The position numbers and the translations under genes were made by a program. The notes below the pieces were generated by a model, which was not told where the DNA came from, searched no databases, and saw only the letters and a list, made by a program, of their open reading frames with translations. Of a stretch of 64,000 bases of DNA, positions 8,290-16,373 are shown in pieces (within the stretch, counting starts at the first letter, position 1; each line of letters begins with the position of its first letter). The DNA is from Flavobacterium sp. ALJ2 (GTDB lineage: Bacteria; Bacteroidota; Bacteroidia; Flavobacteriales; Flavobacteriaceae), in assembly GCF_015594725.1 (NCBI RefSeq), contig NZ_JADNRC010000001.1:310001-374000 (forward strand), in the 5' to 3' direction.

Positions 8290-9306
8290 TTACAATGCTG
8301 ATTTTACAGTTTTGATAATTCTGGCAGCAATTTTATATGGGTCACCATTAGATGCTGGTCTTCTGTCTTCTAACCAACCTTTCCAACCTTTTTGTACTGT
8401 AATTAATGGGATTCTTATCGATGCACCTCTGTCAGAAATACCGTAAGAGAAATCATGGATAGAAGCCGTTTCATGTTTACCAGTTAAACGTAAATCGTTG
8501 TAAGCACCGTAAACAGCTATATGCTCAGCAGTTACAGGACGGAAAGCCTCACAGATTCTTTCGTAAGTAGCTTGGTCTCCACAAGTTCTTAAAACTTCGT
8601 TAGAGAAATTAGCATGCATACCAGAACCATTCCAATCGGTATCACCAAGAGGTTTAGGGTGGTATTCGATATAATAACCATATTTTTCAGTTAATCTATC
8701 TAATAAGTATCTGGCAATCCAAATTTCGTCACCTGCTTTTTTTGCACCTTTAGCGAATAATTGAAATTCCCATTGTCCGCAAGCAACCTCTTGGTTGATA
8801 CCTTCAAAGTTAATTCCGGCTGCGATACATAAATCAGCATGTTCTTCGACTAATTTTCTTCCATGAGTATTTTTTCCACCTACAGAACAGTAGTACATAC
8901 CTTGTGGAGCAGGATAACCTCCAACAGGGAAACCTAATGGCAATAAAGTTTTAGTGTCCATGATGAAATACTCTTGTTCAAAACCAAACCAGAAATCATC
9001 ATTATCATCATCAATAGTAGCTCTACCGTTAGAAGGATGTGGAGTTCCATCAGCATACATAACCTCAGACATTACTAAGTATCCATTAATACGAGTAGGA
9101 TCTGGGTAAATTGCGACAGGAACTAATAAACAGTCAGAGGAACCTCCTTCGGCTTGTTTGGTTGATGATCCGTCAAATGACCAATTCCCCAATTCTTCTA
9201 ATGTCCCTTTAAAACTTTCGTGTTCTTCAACTTTAGTTTTGCTTCTAAGATTTTGAGTTGGTTCGTATCCATCTAACCAAATGTACTCTAACTTTATTTT
9301 AGCCAT
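8290..9306 (-). CDS. glnII: Glutamine synthetase type II
   Basis: A 338-aa cytosolic enzyme that makes glutamine from glutamate, ammonia and ATP. Length and sequence fit the eukaryotic-like GSII family: N-terminal beta-grasp domain (LEYIWLDGYEP, then the WSFDGSSTKQA substrate loop), and the catalytic domain with FGFEQEYF, GKNTHGRK, WEFQLF, NGSGMHANFS and the late RIPLITVQK region. The adenylylation Tyr site of GSI is absent, as expected for GSII. It is divergent from glutamine synthetase III at 9714, and the shared region holds G-rich repeats that could couple both to nitrogen status. A terminator follows at 8238. Confidence 0.95.
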   Translation of the reverse strand: MAKIKLEYIWLDGYEPTQNLRSKTKVEEHESFKGTLEELGNWSFDGSSTKQAEGGSSDCLLVPVAIYPDPTRINGYLVMSEVMYADGTPHPSNGRATIDDDNDDFWFGFEQEYFIMDTKTLLPLGFPVGGYPAPQGMYYCSVGGKNTHGRKLVEEHADLCIAAGINFEGINQEVACGQWEFQLFAKGAKKAGDEIWIARYLLDRLTEKYGYYIEYHPKPLGDTDWNGSGMHANFSNEVLRTCGDQATYERICEAFRPVTAEHIAVYGAYNDLRLTGKHETASIHDFSYGISDRGASIRIPLITVQKGWKGWLEDRRPASNGDPYKIAARIIKTVKSAL

Positions 9307-9347
9307 AATAATATAAATTAATTTTTTTTTGGATTTTTTTGTTTGGT

Positions 9348-9355
9348 CAAATATA
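9348..9355 (-). promoter_or_regulatory. -7 box (TATATTTG) for glnII
   Basis: The plus strand reads CAAATATA, giving TATATTTG on the minus strand 41 nt before the ATG at 9306. No clear -33 TTG, which would suit an activated promoter. Confidence 0.5.
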
Positions 9356-9382
9356 TATTTATTTTTTTATTGCTAGAAAAAC

Positions 9383-9640
9383 AGGGGTATTTTTTATTTA
9401 TGGTATTGTTATTTTTCACATAAGCTCAATTTTTGATACCTAAATTTTTAAATAGTCAATTTTATGGGGGTATAAAAAATAATTTCGCAATTATGAACGA
9501 TTTTTTTTTAAAATGAGCGTTATCTAGTGGTTATTAAATTGTTTCAATAATGTTGAAAATGGATAAGTTTTGTTAAATTACTTTGAAAATATGGGGGTGT
9601 GCTTTGAAATAGTTACATAAAAGGTATCGATAGGGGTGTA
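9383..9640. promoter_or_regulatory. Four GGGG(G)T(A/G)T motifs between the divergent glutamine synthetase genes
   Basis: AGGGGTAT (9383-9390), ATGGGGGTATA (9464-9474), ATGGGGGTGT (9591-9600) and TAGGGGTGTA (9631-9640), all in the same orientation within 258 nt of otherwise AT-rich sequence. This is a candidate operator array for a nitrogen regulator; the protein is not identifiable here. Confidence 0.4.
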
Positions 9641-9658
9641 AAAGAGGGGATTTATTAT

Positions 9659-9666
9659 TATATTTG
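9659..9666 (+). promoter_or_regulatory. -7 box (TATATTTG) for glnN
   Basis: An exact TAnnTTTG match 47 nt before the ATG at 9714, with no TTG at the -33 position. One G-rich motif ends 18 nt upstream, near where the -33 region would lie. Confidence 0.5.
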
Positions 9667-9713
9667 CGCTTTGTTATAGAATCTAAATTAATAATAACTT
9701 AAAATTTGTCAGC

Positions 9714-11903
9714 ATGTCAACATTACGTTTCCAAGCTTTAAAAGAAGCTTCAACAAGAAAGCCTGTTCAGTTTGAAGAAACCGACAGAAAATCAACCATT
9801 TTTGGTTCTAATGTATTTAACGATAAAGCAATGAAGCAATATTTGACTTCGGATGCATTTAAAGGAGTACAGGGAGCGGTTCAGCATGGAACTAAGATAG
9901 ACAGAAAATTGGCGGATTATATCGCAATGGGTATGAAAGAGTGGGCTCTTGCAAAAGGAGTTACCCATTATACACACTGGTTTCAGCCATTAACAGGTAC
10001 TACTGCTGAAAAGCACGATGCTTTTTTTGAGACATCATATGATGGTACTGATTCATTTGAAAAATTTGGAGGAGCACAATTGGTACAACAAGAGCCAGAT
10101 GCTTCAAGTTTCCCTAATGGAGGAATCAGAAATACATTTGAAGCAAGAGGATATACAGCTTGGGATCCAACATCACCAGCATTTATTTTTGGAACTACTT
10201 TATGTATACCTACCGTTTTCATTTCTTATACAGGAGAAGCATTAGATAATAAAATTCCTTTATTAAGAGCGCTATCTGCAATTGATGATGCGGCTACTGA
10301 TGTTTGTAAATATTTTGACAAAAACGTAAAGAAAGTTACTGCAACCCTGGGATGGGAGCAGGAATATTTCCTTATAGATAAATCTCTTGCAGAATCTCGT
10401 CCTGATCTTATGATGACAGGAAGAACATTGTTAGGACATACATCTGCTAAAGGACAACAATTAGATGATCATTATTTTGGTTCAATTCCTACTCGTGCAT
10501 TAGTTTATATGAGAGATTTGGAACAAGAATGTATGTTGTTAGGAATACCAGTTAAAACACGTCATAATGAGGTAGCACCAAATCAGTTTGAGTTGGCTCC
10601 AATTTTTGAAGAGACAAATCTAGCAGTAGATCATAACTGTTTATTAATGGATGTAATGCAAAAAGTTGCCGAGCGCCATCACTTTAAAGTATTATTTCAT
10701 GAAAAACCATTTAAAGGAGTTAATGGTTCAGGTAAACACAACAACTGGTCGTTAGCAACAGATACTGGAGTAAACTTATTAAGTCCGAGCAAAACACCAA
10801 TGAGTAATTTACAGTTTTTAACGTTCTTTATCAATACGATTAAAGCAGTTAATGATTATGAAGAATTATTAAGAGCAGCAATTGCAACAGCAAGTAATGA
10901 CCACCGATTAGGAGCTAATGAAGCACCACCTGCAATTATCTCAGTATTTATTGGAGAACAATTAACCAAGGTTTTGGCAGAATTAGAAGGGGTTACAACT
11001 GGAAAATTATCACCAGAAGAAAAAACAGATTTAAAACTGAATGTAGTAGGTAAAATTCCAGATGTATTATTAGATAATACTGATAGAAACAGAACGTCGC
11101 CATTTGCTTTTACAGGAAATAAATTTGAGTTTAGAGCAGTTGGTTCAACAGCAAACTGTGCCAATTCAATGACAACGCTTAATGCTATTGTTGCAAAACA
11201 ATTAAAAGCTTTTAAAGTTGAGGTTGATGCTCTGATTGACCTAAAAGACATGAAGAAAGACGATGCGATCTTTAATGTTTTAAGAGAGTATATTAAGGTT
11301 TCTAAAAAAATCCTTTTTGAAGGAGACGGATATAGTGAAGCGTGGGAAATAGAAGCTGCCAAAAGAGGTTTGAGTAATCATAAAACAACTCCTGAAGCAT
11401 TAAAAGCAAGAGCATCTAAGAAAGCATTGGACTTGTTCTCAGAATTGGGAATTATGAATCACATTGAGGTAGAAGCACGTTACGAAATTGAATTGGAAGA
11501 GTACACGAAGAAAATTCAAATAGAAGGAAGAGTTTTAGGAGATATTTCAAAAAACCATGTTATTCCTACTGCGATTCGTTACCAAAATACATTGATAGAG
11601 AATGTAAAAGGACTAAAAGAAATTTTTGGAGATGATTTTCATGCGATAGCCAAAGAGCAAATTGTATTGATTAAACAAATTTCAGGACATATCGAAGGAA
11701 TCAATTCTAAAGTAGAAGCGATGACTAACGAAAGAAAGAAAGCAAATCATCTTACAGATGCACAAGAAATGGCTGAAGCATATTGCAATAATGTAAAACC
11801 TTATTTTGAGGATATAAGAAATCATTGTGATAAACTAGAATTACTTGTAGATAATGAAATTTGGACATTGACTAAATATAGAGAACTATTGTTTACAAAA
11901 TAA
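9714..11903 (+). CDS. glnN: Glutamine synthetase type III
   Basis: A 729-aa enzyme of the large GSIII class common in Bacteroidota and cyanobacteria. It has the GSIII N-terminal domain (RKSTIFGSNVFND), the catalytic barrel residues in TLGWEQEYFLID, RHNEVAPNQFELAP and NGSGKHNNWSLATD, and the GSIII C-terminal domain rich in helices (residues about 540-729). Length matches the family (about 700-730). It makes glutamine from ammonium in the cytosol. Having GSII and GSIII back to back suggests the two isoenzymes are coordinated from one control region, for example induced at different nitrogen levels. A clean terminator follows at 11922. Confidence 0.95.
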   Translation: MSTLRFQALKEASTRKPVQFEETDRKSTIFGSNVFNDKAMKQYLTSDAFKGVQGAVQHGTKIDRKLADYIAMGMKEWALAKGVTHYTHWFQPLTGTTAEKHDAFFETSYDGTDSFEKFGGAQLVQQEPDASSFPNGGIRNTFEARGYTAWDPTSPAFIFGTTLCIPTVFISYTGEALDNKIPLLRALSAIDDAATDVCKYFDKNVKKVTATLGWEQEYFLIDKSLAESRPDLMMTGRTLLGHTSAKGQQLDDHYFGSIPTRALVYMRDLEQECMLLGIPVKTRHNEVAPNQFELAPIFEETNLAVDHNCLLMDVMQKVAERHHFKVLFHEKPFKGVNGSGKHNNWSLATDTGVNLLSPSKTPMSNLQFLTFFINTIKAVNDYEELLRAAIATASNDHRLGANEAPPAIISVFIGEQLTKVLAELEGVTTGKLSPEEKTDLKLNVVGKIPDVLLDNTDRNRTSPFAFTGNKFEFRAVGSTANCANSMTTLNAIVAKQLKAFKVEVDALIDLKDMKKDDAIFNVLREYIKVSKKILFEGDGYSEAWEIEAAKRGLSNHKTTPEALKARASKKALDLFSELGIMNHIEVEARYEIELEEYTKKIQIEGRVLGDISKNHVIPTAIRYQNTLIENVKGLKEIFGDDFHAIAKEQIVLIKQISGHIEGINSKVEAMTNERKKANHLTDAQEMAEAYCNNVKPYFEDIRNHCDKLELLVDNEIWTLTKYRELLFTK

Positions 11904-11921
11904 AAGCTTAAAGGGTATTAT

Positions 11922-11956
11922 AAAAAGAGGTCTGGTATTTGCCAGACCTTTTTTGT
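11922..11956 (+). terminator. Terminator of glnN
   Basis: Stem AGGTCTGG (11928-11935) with CCAGACCT (11942-11949), extended by A and T runs and followed by six T, 19 nt past the stop. Confidence 0.85.
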
Positions 11957-12303
11957 ATAATAAATCCAAAAGTGACTTTTAAATATATTTTTTAGAATGA
12001 GATTAAAGCCGAATATTAATTTAATGAATTTAGTAATTTTTTTCTGATAGTACTTTAAGATAAAATTAGCATTTCATCGTTATTGTTTTGCGTTTTATCG
12101 AAAATACAATTAACTTATTGAAAAATAAGCGTTTGTATTTATTCTGTTAAAAGAAAGTTGTTTAAATTTGAATCGTAATTAAGAAATAAAAATACTTATT
12201 TTTAATTTTATTTAACTTATTTATAATTACATTTTTTAGAGTGATTCCCCATCACAAAACCTACATAATAATTTGTATTAATAACCAATTAAATATATTT
12301 ATT
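11957..12303. other. Upstream region of the curli locus, 347 nt, no gene seen
   Basis: Very AT-rich. There is no exact TAnnTTTG with a spaced TTG; TACATTTT near 12229 is a weak candidate. The region should carry the control of the csgA-like gene. No csgD-type regulator gene is found beside the locus. Confidence 0.35.
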
Positions 12304-12993
12304 ATGAAAAAAGTAGTTTTAAGCATCTCCGCGATGCTATTTGTAGGTGCTGCAGCAATTGCGCAAGCCAATGTGAGTGATGTAAATCAAACAGGTTGGA
12401 TAAATGGAGCTTTAGTAGCTCAGGTAGGTTCTTCTAATGACTCAGAAGTAACACAGTTTGGTTTAGCAAATTTAGCGTTTGTTGGACAAACAGGAGATTC
12501 AAATGAATCAGATGTTGCTCAAGTTGGTATTCTTAACATAGCAGCTGTAAGTCAGGATGGTGATAGTAATAGTGCAACTATTGGACAATTAGGTCTTGGA
12601 AACATTGCAGTAATTGATCAAATGGGTAATAATAACAGTGCATTAACAGCACAAGCAGGAGCTTTTAACTCCTCTTCAACAACTCAATCTGGGGATAACA
12701 ATAATGCAACAACATTACAATTTTTTGTAGGTAACTCATCAACTATTGACCAAGATGGAGATGGAAACAATGCATTTGTAGTACAGTCTTACTGGTTTAA
12801 CAGCTCTGATATTTATCAATTAGGAGATGGTAATACAGCAATTACAGCACAATTTGGATATGACAATATGTCTAGTGTATACCAAGATGGTACAGCTAAC
12901 TATGCGCTTACATTACAATTAGGTAACGACCATATGAGTACAATTACTCAAACAGGTATTGCAAACGGAGCTATAGTTTTCCAATCTAACTAA
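12304..12993 (+). CDS. csgA: Curlin-repeat protein, CsgA-like major amyloid subunit
   Basis: A 229-aa exported protein made almost wholly of curlin-type repeats. I start it at ATG 12304, which gives a signal peptide (MKKVVLSISAMLFVGAAAIA); the frame upstream lacks a good start. After residue 22 about nine units of roughly 22 residues repeat the pattern S.V.Q.G..N.A...Q.G..N, e.g. NLAFVGQTGDSNESDVAQVG and NIAVIDQMGNNNSALTAQAG. Such Gln/Asn ladders stack into the cross-beta fibre of curli. It should be exported through CsgG (14914) and polymerise on the cell surface as biofilm matrix. It is longer than E. coli CsgA (about 151 aa, five repeats). Followed by a terminator-like hairpin that would keep it more abundant than the downstream genes. 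Confidence 0.85.
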   Translation: MKKVVLSISAMLFVGAAAIAQANVSDVNQTGWINGALVAQVGSSNDSEVTQFGLANLAFVGQTGDSNESDVAQVGILNIAAVSQDGDSNSATIGQLGLGNIAVIDQMGNNNSALTAQAGAFNSSSTTQSGDNNNATTLQFFVGNSSTIDQDGDGNNAFVVQSYWFNSSDIYQLGDGNTAITAQFGYDNMSSVYQDGTANYALTLQLGNDHMSTITQTGIANGAIVFQSN

Positions 12994-13038
12994 GCTTTAC
13001 TTGAAGAAGTAGAATTTTAAATTTTACTAGTAATTCAG

Positions 13039-13077
13039 TTTATACCAGTTTTATATATAGAACTGGTATAAATTTTT
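13039..13077 (+). terminator. Terminator/attenuator between csgA-like and csgB-like genes
   Basis: A perfect 12-bp stem (13039-13050 with 13061-13072), a 10-nt loop and TTTTT directly after, 46 nt past the csgA-like stop. It would end most transcripts after the major subunit and allow partial read-through. Confidence 0.75.
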
Positions 13078-13104
13078 AAAGAAGATTTATTTTAAAGAGG
13101 TATC

Positions 13105-13590
13105 ATGAAACCAATAATGTACTTAATGTTGTTTTTATTTGCAAGTATTGCTTTCTCGCAGGGGTTAAATCCGATACCCGATTTGTATGCTATAAAGGTA
13201 TTTGAAGGGAATAATGCTTATAGAAATCAAAATGCCAATCTATTTGTTCAAAATAATAATATTGTAAATATTATGCAAATAGGGAATTATAATACTTCGG
13301 ATGTAAGTATCATTAGCAATAATGCCAACGTAGTTCTTAATCAAATAGGAAATGACAATTATATAAATATGTATAAGAAAGCACCAGAAATTAATCAATC
13401 AGTTGTTCAAACTGGAAATAATAATATGGTTAGCGATTTTTCTTTATACTCGAGTGGGGCTATAAATATGTCGATTATTCAAAACGGAAGCAATCTGAAT
13501 GTTTTTAATAATGGATCAAATTCTATATCCGAGGGAATGAGAATTACTCAAACAGGAAACTCAGGCACAATTTATATTTTTAATCATTGA
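13105..13590 (+). CDS. csgB: Curlin-repeat protein, CsgB-like minor subunit/nucleator
   Basis: A 161-aa protein with a signal peptide (residues 1-18, ASIAFS) and four to five degenerate curlin repeats: NIVNIMQIGNYNTSDVSII, NVVLNQIGNDNYINMY, QSVVQTGNNNMVSDFS and MRITQTGNSGTIYIF. Repeats are less regular than in the gene upstream, and the N-terminal 40 residues after the signal (NPIPDLYAIKVFEGNNAYRN) are non-repeat. In curli systems the less regular, lower-abundance repeat protein nucleates the fibre, so CsgB is the likely role. It overlaps nothing but lies only 4 nt before csgE, so both are surely co-transcribed. The A/B assignment is inference from repeat regularity and order. Confidence 0.7.
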   Translation: MKPIMYLMLFLFASIAFSQGLNPIPDLYAIKVFEGNNAYRNQNANLFVQNNNIVNIMQIGNYNTSDVSIISNNANVVLNQIGNDNYINMYKKAPEINQSVVQTGNNNMVSDFSLYSSGAINMSIIQNGSNLNVFNNGSNSISEGMRITQTGNSGTIYIFNH

Positions 13591-13594
13591 GGCT

Positions 13595-14329
13595 ATGAAG
13601 AGATATACTATAAATATTATTTTAAATATGATGCTGTTCGTAATACAAAATACATATGCGCAAGTAGTTTATACAGAAGTGAAAGCAAAAATTGAAATTG
13701 AAAAAATAGAAAATTTGCTAGTCATTACTGGAACTGTCGAAAATTTAAAATCGGAGTTTAAAAACATCTCTTATAAATTATCAGTTTTAAAAGTAAATAA
13801 ATCAAATTCGAATCAATCAAATAATGCGCAGGACGGCAGGGCTACATTAGAACCTATTCAAAAAGTGAATCTTTCAAAAACACAGGTAAATTTTACCCAA
13901 GACGATGAAATAATAATCTTTTTATTGATTTATGACGATAATAATGCAGTAATAGGAAAAGATAAAGTAGTTTTTGGAGGAAAGGATGAAGCAAGAATAG
14001 CCATTCCAGCACCTACAGATGGATTAGAAATGAATGGTATCGTTTCAAACGATACCAAGACAAAGTTGGGCAATGATTTTTATGATTATTTCTATTCAGA
14101 ATATTCGAAATTAAAAATCAAATCACATAAGATCGTTACAGTTCGAGAAGAATTAACCTTCGGAAGAACTACTAAGATAATGATAGATGTTGATGGAGAA
14201 ATAATTGATGAATTTATTTCAAGACCAGACGAAGAGTTTTTAAAATACATGGCAGAATCATCGTCGGCCAAAATTTTTAAGTATTTTAAAAATATCGAAC
14301 GACAAAATAAGTTGATCACTCAATATTAA
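13595..14329 (+). CDS. csgE: CsgE curli secretion factor with an extra N-terminal CsgH/CsgC-like domain
   Basis: A 244-aa periplasmic protein. The C-terminal half (about 140-244) matches CsgE: GLEMNGIVSNDTKTKLGNDF, then a basic/aromatic stretch, REELTFGRTTKIMIDVDG, and DEEFLKYMAESSSAKIFKYF. CsgE caps the CsgG pore and feeds it subunits. E. coli CsgE is about 129 aa; here residues 23-128 form an added beta-rich domain. Its pattern (KLSVLKVNKSNSNQSNNAQD, then VNLSKTQVNFTQDDEIIIF and LLIYDDNNAVIG) resembles CsgH/CsgC, the periplasmic inhibitors of premature amyloid assembly. The signal peptide is about residues 1-22. If right, one polypeptide joins inhibitor and adaptor. Domain identity of the N-terminal half is inference. 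Confidence 0.82.
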   Translation: MKRYTINIILNMMLFVIQNTYAQVVYTEVKAKIEIEKIENLLVITGTVENLKSEFKNISYKLSVLKVNKSNSNQSNNAQDGRATLEPIQKVNLSKTQVNFTQDDEIIIFLLIYDDNNAVIGKDKVVFGGKDEARIAIPAPTDGLEMNGIVSNDTKTKLGNDFYDYFYSEYSKLKIKSHKIVTVREELTFGRTTKIMIDVDGEIIDEFISRPDEEFLKYMAESSSAKIFKYFKNIERQNKLITQY

Positions 14330-14411
14330 GTTTTACATTTAATTAGTTGACTTTCGAATAGATTAATTGAATGTTTTTTGGCCATTATTTTTAACCCTAA
14401 AAATACCAAAA

Positions 14412-14843
14412 ATGAAGACAATAACTTTACTATTTTGTTTACTAGGAATATGTTTTACTTCAGTTGCGCAAGATCTAGCATACAAGCCTATCAATCCAGC
14501 TTTTGGGGGAGATACTTTTAACTACAATTGGCTGCTTAGTTCGGCGCAAGCGCAAAATGACTACAAAGAAGATAAAACTACTGGATTCGAACAAAAATCT
14601 GATTTACAACGTTTCAAAGAAAATCTTAACAACCAATTGTTGAATAAGATTTCTAATTCTTTATTTGAAGACCAATTTGGCACAGGCACAGGCACAGGTA
14701 CAGGAGGAGGAATTAAACCTGGATCGTATGTCTTTGGAACACTCTCTGTAGATGTTTACCCATCTAATTTGGGACTAGTTGTAGATATCTTGGATATAGA
14801 AACAGGAGAACAAACACAAGTAATTGTTCCAGGAAACAATTAG
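14412..14843 (+). CDS. csgF: CsgF curli assembly factor
   Basis: A 143-aa exported protein, started at ATG 14412 because that yields a clean signal peptide (MKTITLLFCLLGICFTSVAQ). The mature N-terminus DLAYKPINPAFGGDTFNYNW followed by LLSSAQAQND matches the CsgF segment that inserts into the CsgG channel mouth (E. coli: NPNFGG...LLNSAQAQN). The C-terminal domain ends TLSVDVYPSNLGLVVDILD and GEQTQVIVPG, the CsgF surface domain. A Gly-Thr linker (GTGTGTGTGGG, residues about 90-100) is encoded by tandem GGCACA hexamers (14679-14702). It bridges secretion pore and nucleator at the surface. Length equals that of typical CsgF (about 138). Confidence 0.9.
   Translation: MKTITLLFCLLGICFTSVAQDLAYKPINPAFGGDTFNYNWLLSSAQAQNDYKEDKTTGFEQKSDLQRFKENLNNQLLNKISNSLFEDQFGTGTGTGTGGGIKPGSYVFGTLSVDVYPSNLGLVVDILDIETGEQTQVIVPGNN
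14679..14702 (+). repeat. Hexanucleotide tandem repeat (GGCACA)x3 plus GGTACA in csgF
   Basis: Four in-frame hexamers encode alternating Gly-Thr. Slippage would change linker length by two residues without shifting frame. Confidence 0.8.
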
Positions 14844-14913
14844 ACTTATGTTTTTTATTGCCTAATACTATTTTTTGCTTTTTTATCGGTAATAAGTTAA
14901 TAAAGACTCACTT

Positions 14914-16290
14914 ATGAATCAAAAATCACTTTTTGGAGTTCTAATAGTTCTTTTATTCTCAGGTTGTGGTGCTTATTTTAATCAACCAGTCGGAGTGCAA
15001 AAAGCTATTTATGGAGAGAATACACCAGCTACCTCGGCATTAACCAAAATTCCTAAACCTAAAGAACAAATTGTTGTGGGGGTTTATAAATTTAAGGATC
15101 AAACAGGACAGTACAAAGCCATCGAACAAGGAAGCACATTTAGCACAGCAGTTACACAAGGCGCTACTTCTATTTTAATAAAAGCACTTGAAGACTCAAA
15201 ATGGTTTATTCCAATTGAACGTGAAAACTTGGGAAATTTACTTAATGAAAGAAACATCATTAGATCTACAAGACAGGAGTATTCTACTAAACCTAATGAA
15301 AAAGAAGCTCCATTAACACCTCTCTTATTTGCAGGTGTTTTGCTAGAAGGAGGTATTATATCCTATGACACAAATATAATTACAGGAGGTTTTGGTGCTC
15401 GATATTTTGGTGCAGGAGCTTCGGTAAGATATAGACAAGATAGAGTTACAGTCTATCTACGACTAGTTTCAACATCAAATGGTAAAATTTTAAATACCGT
15501 TTATGTTTCCAAAACCATTTTATCACAAAGTGTCGATGCTAATTTATTTCGATATGTAAATCTAAACAGACTTCTGGAAGTTGAAACAGGTTTTACTCGA
15601 AATGAGCCGATACAATTGGCAGTTACCGAGGCTATAGAAAAAGCAGTTGAAGGTCTTATTGTAGATGGGATTAAAGACAAACTTTGGGAAGTAGATGCGC
15701 CACAAGTTCAAGTAGATAATTTTGTTGCTGGCTACGATAATGAAAAAAGCGAAGCCGATTTAGCACAACTTTATGGAAGAAACCTCACCGAGAGAAGAGG
15801 ACGTTTTGGGATAGAATTAGGAGGTGGAGCAACTTATATGCAAGGCGATTACCCTAATCCGGTTGCAAAACCAATGGCCAGAGGTGCAGCAAAAGTTTTT
15901 ATTACCCCAGCTTTTGATATTAGTGCTTCTACAAATGTTTTTAAACTCGGCAATAAAGACAAGTTAGATGTAGGTTATGCAACGCTGGATTTAAATTTAG
16001 AATTGTCAATATTGCCTCACGATGTTTTTACGCCTTTTGTTTTTGGAGGAGCAGGTTTAGGATTCAATTCCAAATATAAAAATTTTCATAGCAAAGTTCA
16101 GTTTGGAGGAGGGTTAGAGTATTTAGTAACAAGCAATTTTGGTGTAAAGGTGTATGGAGAATACAATGTGAATTTTACAGATATGATAGATTACGTCGAT
16201 AGCGGAGTTAGGGACGATTTTTATTGGCGTTTTGGTTTAGGGGTGACTTATTATTTCCCAAAGAACTATCATAAAAAAAAGAGAATGTAA
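14914..16290 (+). CDS. csgG: CsgG curli secretion pore with extra C-terminal beta-barrel-like domain
   Basis: A 458-aa outer-membrane lipoprotein (lipobox LFSGCGAY, Cys18). Residues about 45-275 are CsgG: QIVVGVYKFKDQTGQYK, FIPIERENLGNLLNERNIIR, LLFAGVLLEGGIISYDTN and GARYFGAGASVRYRQDRV, which cover the periplasmic vestibule and the transmembrane hairpins. It forms the nonameric pore through which curli subunits leave. E. coli CsgG ends near residue 277. Here about 165 more residues follow (GRFGIELGGGATYMQGDYP ... FGLGVTYYF), a pattern of alternating strands ending in an aromatic, like a small OmpA/OMP beta-barrel. The fusion could anchor or seal the pore. Placed between csgF and the next lipoprotein, gaps of 70-83 nt. 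Confidence 0.9.
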   Translation: MNQKSLFGVLIVLLFSGCGAYFNQPVGVQKAIYGENTPATSALTKIPKPKEQIVVGVYKFKDQTGQYKAIEQGSTFSTAVTQGATSILIKALEDSKWFIPIERENLGNLLNERNIIRSTRQEYSTKPNEKEAPLTPLLFAGVLLEGGIISYDTNIITGGFGARYFGAGASVRYRQDRVTVYLRLVSTSNGKILNTVYVSKTILSQSVDANLFRYVNLNRLLEVETGFTRNEPIQLAVTEAIEKAVEGLIVDGIKDKLWEVDAPQVQVDNFVAGYDNEKSEADLAQLYGRNLTERRGRFGIELGGGATYMQGDYPNPVAKPMARGAAKVFITPAFDISASTNVFKLGNKDKLDVGYATLDLNLELSILPHDVFTPFVFGGAGLGFNSKYKNFHSKVQFGGGLEYLVTSNFGVKVYGEYNVNFTDMIDYVDSGVRDDFYWRFGLGVTYYFPKNYHKKKRM

Positions 16291-16373
16291 GTTTTCTTAA
16301 CGATAATAAAAATATCTCATTCGAAAATCATATCGAATAAACGTGATAAAAGTCTAATAAATAAAATCTACAA

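Noticed and set aside
10856..11362. 168-aa minus-strand frame inside glnN
   Set aside because: Antisense shadow of a well-conserved enzyme; no family resemblance.
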